Shown: positions 62,397 through 64,000 of the stretch, piece by piece
How the letters are laid out: each line of letters begins with the position of its first letter
Numbering within the stretch: position 1 is the stretch's first letter
NCBI GenBank assembly: GCA_965230415.1
Contig: CBDDKZ010000005.1
Span: 3,782,001 to 3,846,000 of the forward strand
Direction of reading: 5' to 3'
Source: CBDDKZ01 sp965230415
GTDB taxonomy: Bacteria > Bacteroidota > Bacteroidia > Cytophagales > JAAEPT01
Length of the DNA stretch: 64,000 nt
Notes under the pieces: model-generated
Told to the model about the DNA's origin: nothing
What the model saw: the letters and a program-made list of their open reading frames with translations, nothing else
Database searches by the model: none
Program-made: the position numbers and the translations under genes

Positions 62397-64000
62397 TTAA
62401 CGTGCAATTAGGTATTTTAATTTTCTCGTGACCGTATTGTTCCTGAAACTGAACCCTTTTGGAGGTGCAGAATAATAGGTGAGTACACCACGTGCACCTG
62501 GTCGTAGTATATTCGGAGGACCGTCTACTTCGAATAACTCCATCAATAACGCTGTAAATAGGTTGGTTAACAACTCCTGAAGATCTGCATTTGTGCCGAT
62601 TGGTGCACCTGATAAGGAACGAAACATCATTTTAGGGATTACCATATCACTGGAACCGCGATTGATGAAATACATACGAATCGGGAAAGAGCGTCCGGTA
62701 CGAATGGCGTCCGGGAATTCCACTTCTATTTCAAGGCCTTCTGGTAGATCGCTCAAACCTTCAATCAGGCAGGGACCGGTAATCGGGTTATTACTGCTTC
62801 CTCCCGGACCGCCTGTGGTGGTATCACCCGGAATAGGCCGGATAATTTCAAAACCATCTTCCAAACGCACGATGTCACCATTGCTTTTTTCCAGTACCAC
62901 ATCATAGAGTCCCAGGGCTTGCCCGGTGAGGTCAAAAGTCGGGAAAACAGCAGTAGCATCCCGGTAGAAGTAGGCGCTCGCTTCAATAATAGTGCTGCCA
63001 TTTTCAAGGCGGGCGACCATGTCCGGTTTGAAACCCGAACCCGTAATCAGCGGCGTGGTTTTTCCGTTGTTGCTGCCATAATTGGTATTGACTTCACTAA
63101 TGCTAAAGGGCAAAACACGGGCAAGCAGGCTTACCTCCATATCGAGTGCATTGTTTCCCTGGGCACGTATCAGGTAACGACCGGCCTGCACTGATGGAAT
63201 AATCAGGCGCTGATTAGTCTGATAAAGGGTATCTGCTTCGTAATCATGCCTGATACGTGAAGGTGCTTTTTCAAAGCTCACATACAATTCGTGCACACCA
63301 CTAGTGGCTTCTAATTCGATAATAACGGTTTCTCCGGTCAAATTCGTCGGAATCAGCAACTGATACCACAAAAAGCCTTCAGTAAATAGCGTATCCTGTA
63401 TCCACTGATCAATCGGCAAATCGGGAACGCTTATCTCCGTAGCACTTGCCCGTGTGTGGTTATTTGCTTCATTTTCTTCAATAAAACGTTGGGCGGCATC
63501 GGTGCGCACAAACAAATAGACCGAATCATTGGCCGTTTCCGGAAAAATAGCACGTATGCTGTCCTCAACATAATGCCCCGGAATGAGTGCAATGGATTGT
63601 TCACGTTGCAGTAGGGGCCGGTCAGCGTCATCGTACAGACTGTCTGCCGACAGCACCACCAGCTCATTTAAGGTGCCATTCACCGGGAATTGTCCGTTGT
63701 TGTAGGTTTTCCAGCGCATGGCAAAGGGTTTTCCCGGAATGGCGGTAAGGGGGGCATTCAACTCCCGAACGAGCAGATCACCAGGCTCGGGAGGAATCAC
63801 AAAAATGGCCGCTGCATCCTGATTGTTGCTTTCCAGGCTATTTTCGAAGATATGATTGCCGGCATCGGTATAAGCAATGAGGTAGTAATTGTTGCCTACC
63901 TCCAAAGTTGTTTCAATAAACACCGTATCCGTATACATCGAATCGACCATCAGTGAATCCATTTGCCTGAAGCCTGCCAGCACCACATCCCCATTATCTG
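62397..64000 (-). CDS. exported-type CARDB / IPT-TIG protein, 5' end beyond the window
   Basis: The frame is open to the right edge. The first in-frame alternative start (GTG at 63986) is not credible because coding sequence (DNGDVVLAGF) continues upstream of it. At least 534 residues are present. Two CARDB-like domains lie near the start of the visible part (GNNYYLIAYTDAGNHIFENS, SVYLFVRTDAAQRFIEENEA), then a pre-peptidase-like beta domain (SGVHELYVSFEKAPSRIRHD). An IPT/TIG domain follows (TTPLITGSGFKPDMVARLEN), and the end is an unassigned 130-residue region. CARDB and IPT domains are adhesive surface modules. It is directly joined to the Rhs-Tae4-like gene and may present or anchor it. Confidence 0.82.
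   Translation of the reverse strand, partial: DNGDVVLAGFRQMDSLMVDSMYTDTVFIETTLEVGNNYYLIAYTDAGNHIFENSLESNNQDAAAIFVIPPEPGDLLVRELNAPLTAIPGKPFAMRWKTYNNGQFPVNGTLNELVVLSADSLYDDADRPLLQREQSIALIPGHYVEDSIRAIFPETANDSVYLFVRTDAAQRFIEENEANNHTRASATEISVPDLPIDQWIQDTLFTEGFLWYQLLIPTNLTGETVIIELEATSGVHELYVSFEKAPSRIRHDYEADTLYQTNQRLIIPSVQAGRYLIRAQGNNALDMEVSLLARVLPFSISEVNTNYGSNNGKTTPLITGSGFKPDMVARLENGSTIIEASAYFYRDATAVFPTFDLTGQALGLYDVVLEKSNGDIVRLEDGFEIIRPIPGDTTTGGPGGSSNNPITGPCLIEGLSDLPEGLEIEVEFPDAIRTGRSFPIRMYFINRGSSDMVIPKMMFRSLSGAPIGTNADLQELLTNLFTALLMELFEVDGPPNILRPGARGVLTYYSAPPKGFSFRNNTVTRKLKYLIAR

Noticed and set aside
63986..64000. GTG at 63986 as the true start of the CARDB/IPT gene
   Set aside because: Coding-like sequence continues in frame to the window edge, and no signal peptide follows the GTG.

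Overview
The window looks like a member of the Bacteroidota, probably a gliding, Cytophagales-like marine or soil bacterium. The evidence is type IX secretion (T9SS) C-terminal sorting domains at 47.5 and 56.7 kb, SprB-type repeats, a DUF5777 / YceI / cytochrome c peroxidase operon, Bacteroidota-style lipoboxes and AT-rich spacers. No rRNA, tRNA or CRISPR was seen. Placement below phylum level is inference.

Layout. (1) 1-13755, minus strand: an ABC-toxin (Tc) locus. It has a cytoplasmic-type TcB-TcC fusion (SpvB, TcdB middle domains, Rhs core, variable tip with a His/Cys pair resembling a clan CD cysteine peptidase) followed by a TcA-like subunit cut by the left edge. (2) 14509-39966, minus strand: a 25.5 kb run of five tightly spaced genes closed by a strong hairpin terminator. 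All products carry export signals: a 1929-aa SpvB-like shell protein, a 473-aa carbohydrate-binding-like protein with a YD-like tail, a small LolA-like protein, a 1552-aa Cys-rich lipoprotein and a 4262-aa Rhs giant with beta-helix, SprB and propeller modules. It reads as one large surface YD-shell machine split over several genes. (3) 40823-44120, minus strand: a four-gene operon (di-heme cytochrome c peroxidase, small haem lipoprotein, YceI, DUF5777 barrel) followed by a beta-lactamase remnant. (4) 44210-51088: a chemoreceptor, a convergent H-NOX haem sensor, a secreted FG-GAP/LamG/T9SS protein and two tandem PAS-like/LuxR regulators. Between the chemoreceptor and H-NOX lie remnants of an FG-GAP/dockerin-like gene.

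(5) 51391-54606: a graveyard of accessory genes. It holds a decayed AAA ATPase, an ISAon1/ISL3-like transposase tail, a Fic-like tail and a frameshifted AlbA_2 (Schlafen-type) gene. They surround one intact 578-aa protein with an R-X4-H motif that I read as a possible HEPN ribonuclease. (6) 55174-56646: an exported protein of unknown function with a barrel-like C-terminus and a clean terminator. (7) 56747-64000, minus strand: a second Rhs locus. A CARDB/IPT protein open at the right edge is followed without a gap by a Sec-exported Rhs protein whose tip is a Tae4-like peptidoglycan amidase, then by a T9SS-sorted protein. The Rhs core is GC-rich and the tip AT-rich, as expected for tip exchange.

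The window therefore carries three unrelated YD/Rhs shell systems (cytoplasmic Tc, split surface giant, Sec-exported amidase Rhs). No recognisable immunity gene lies next to any of the three tips.
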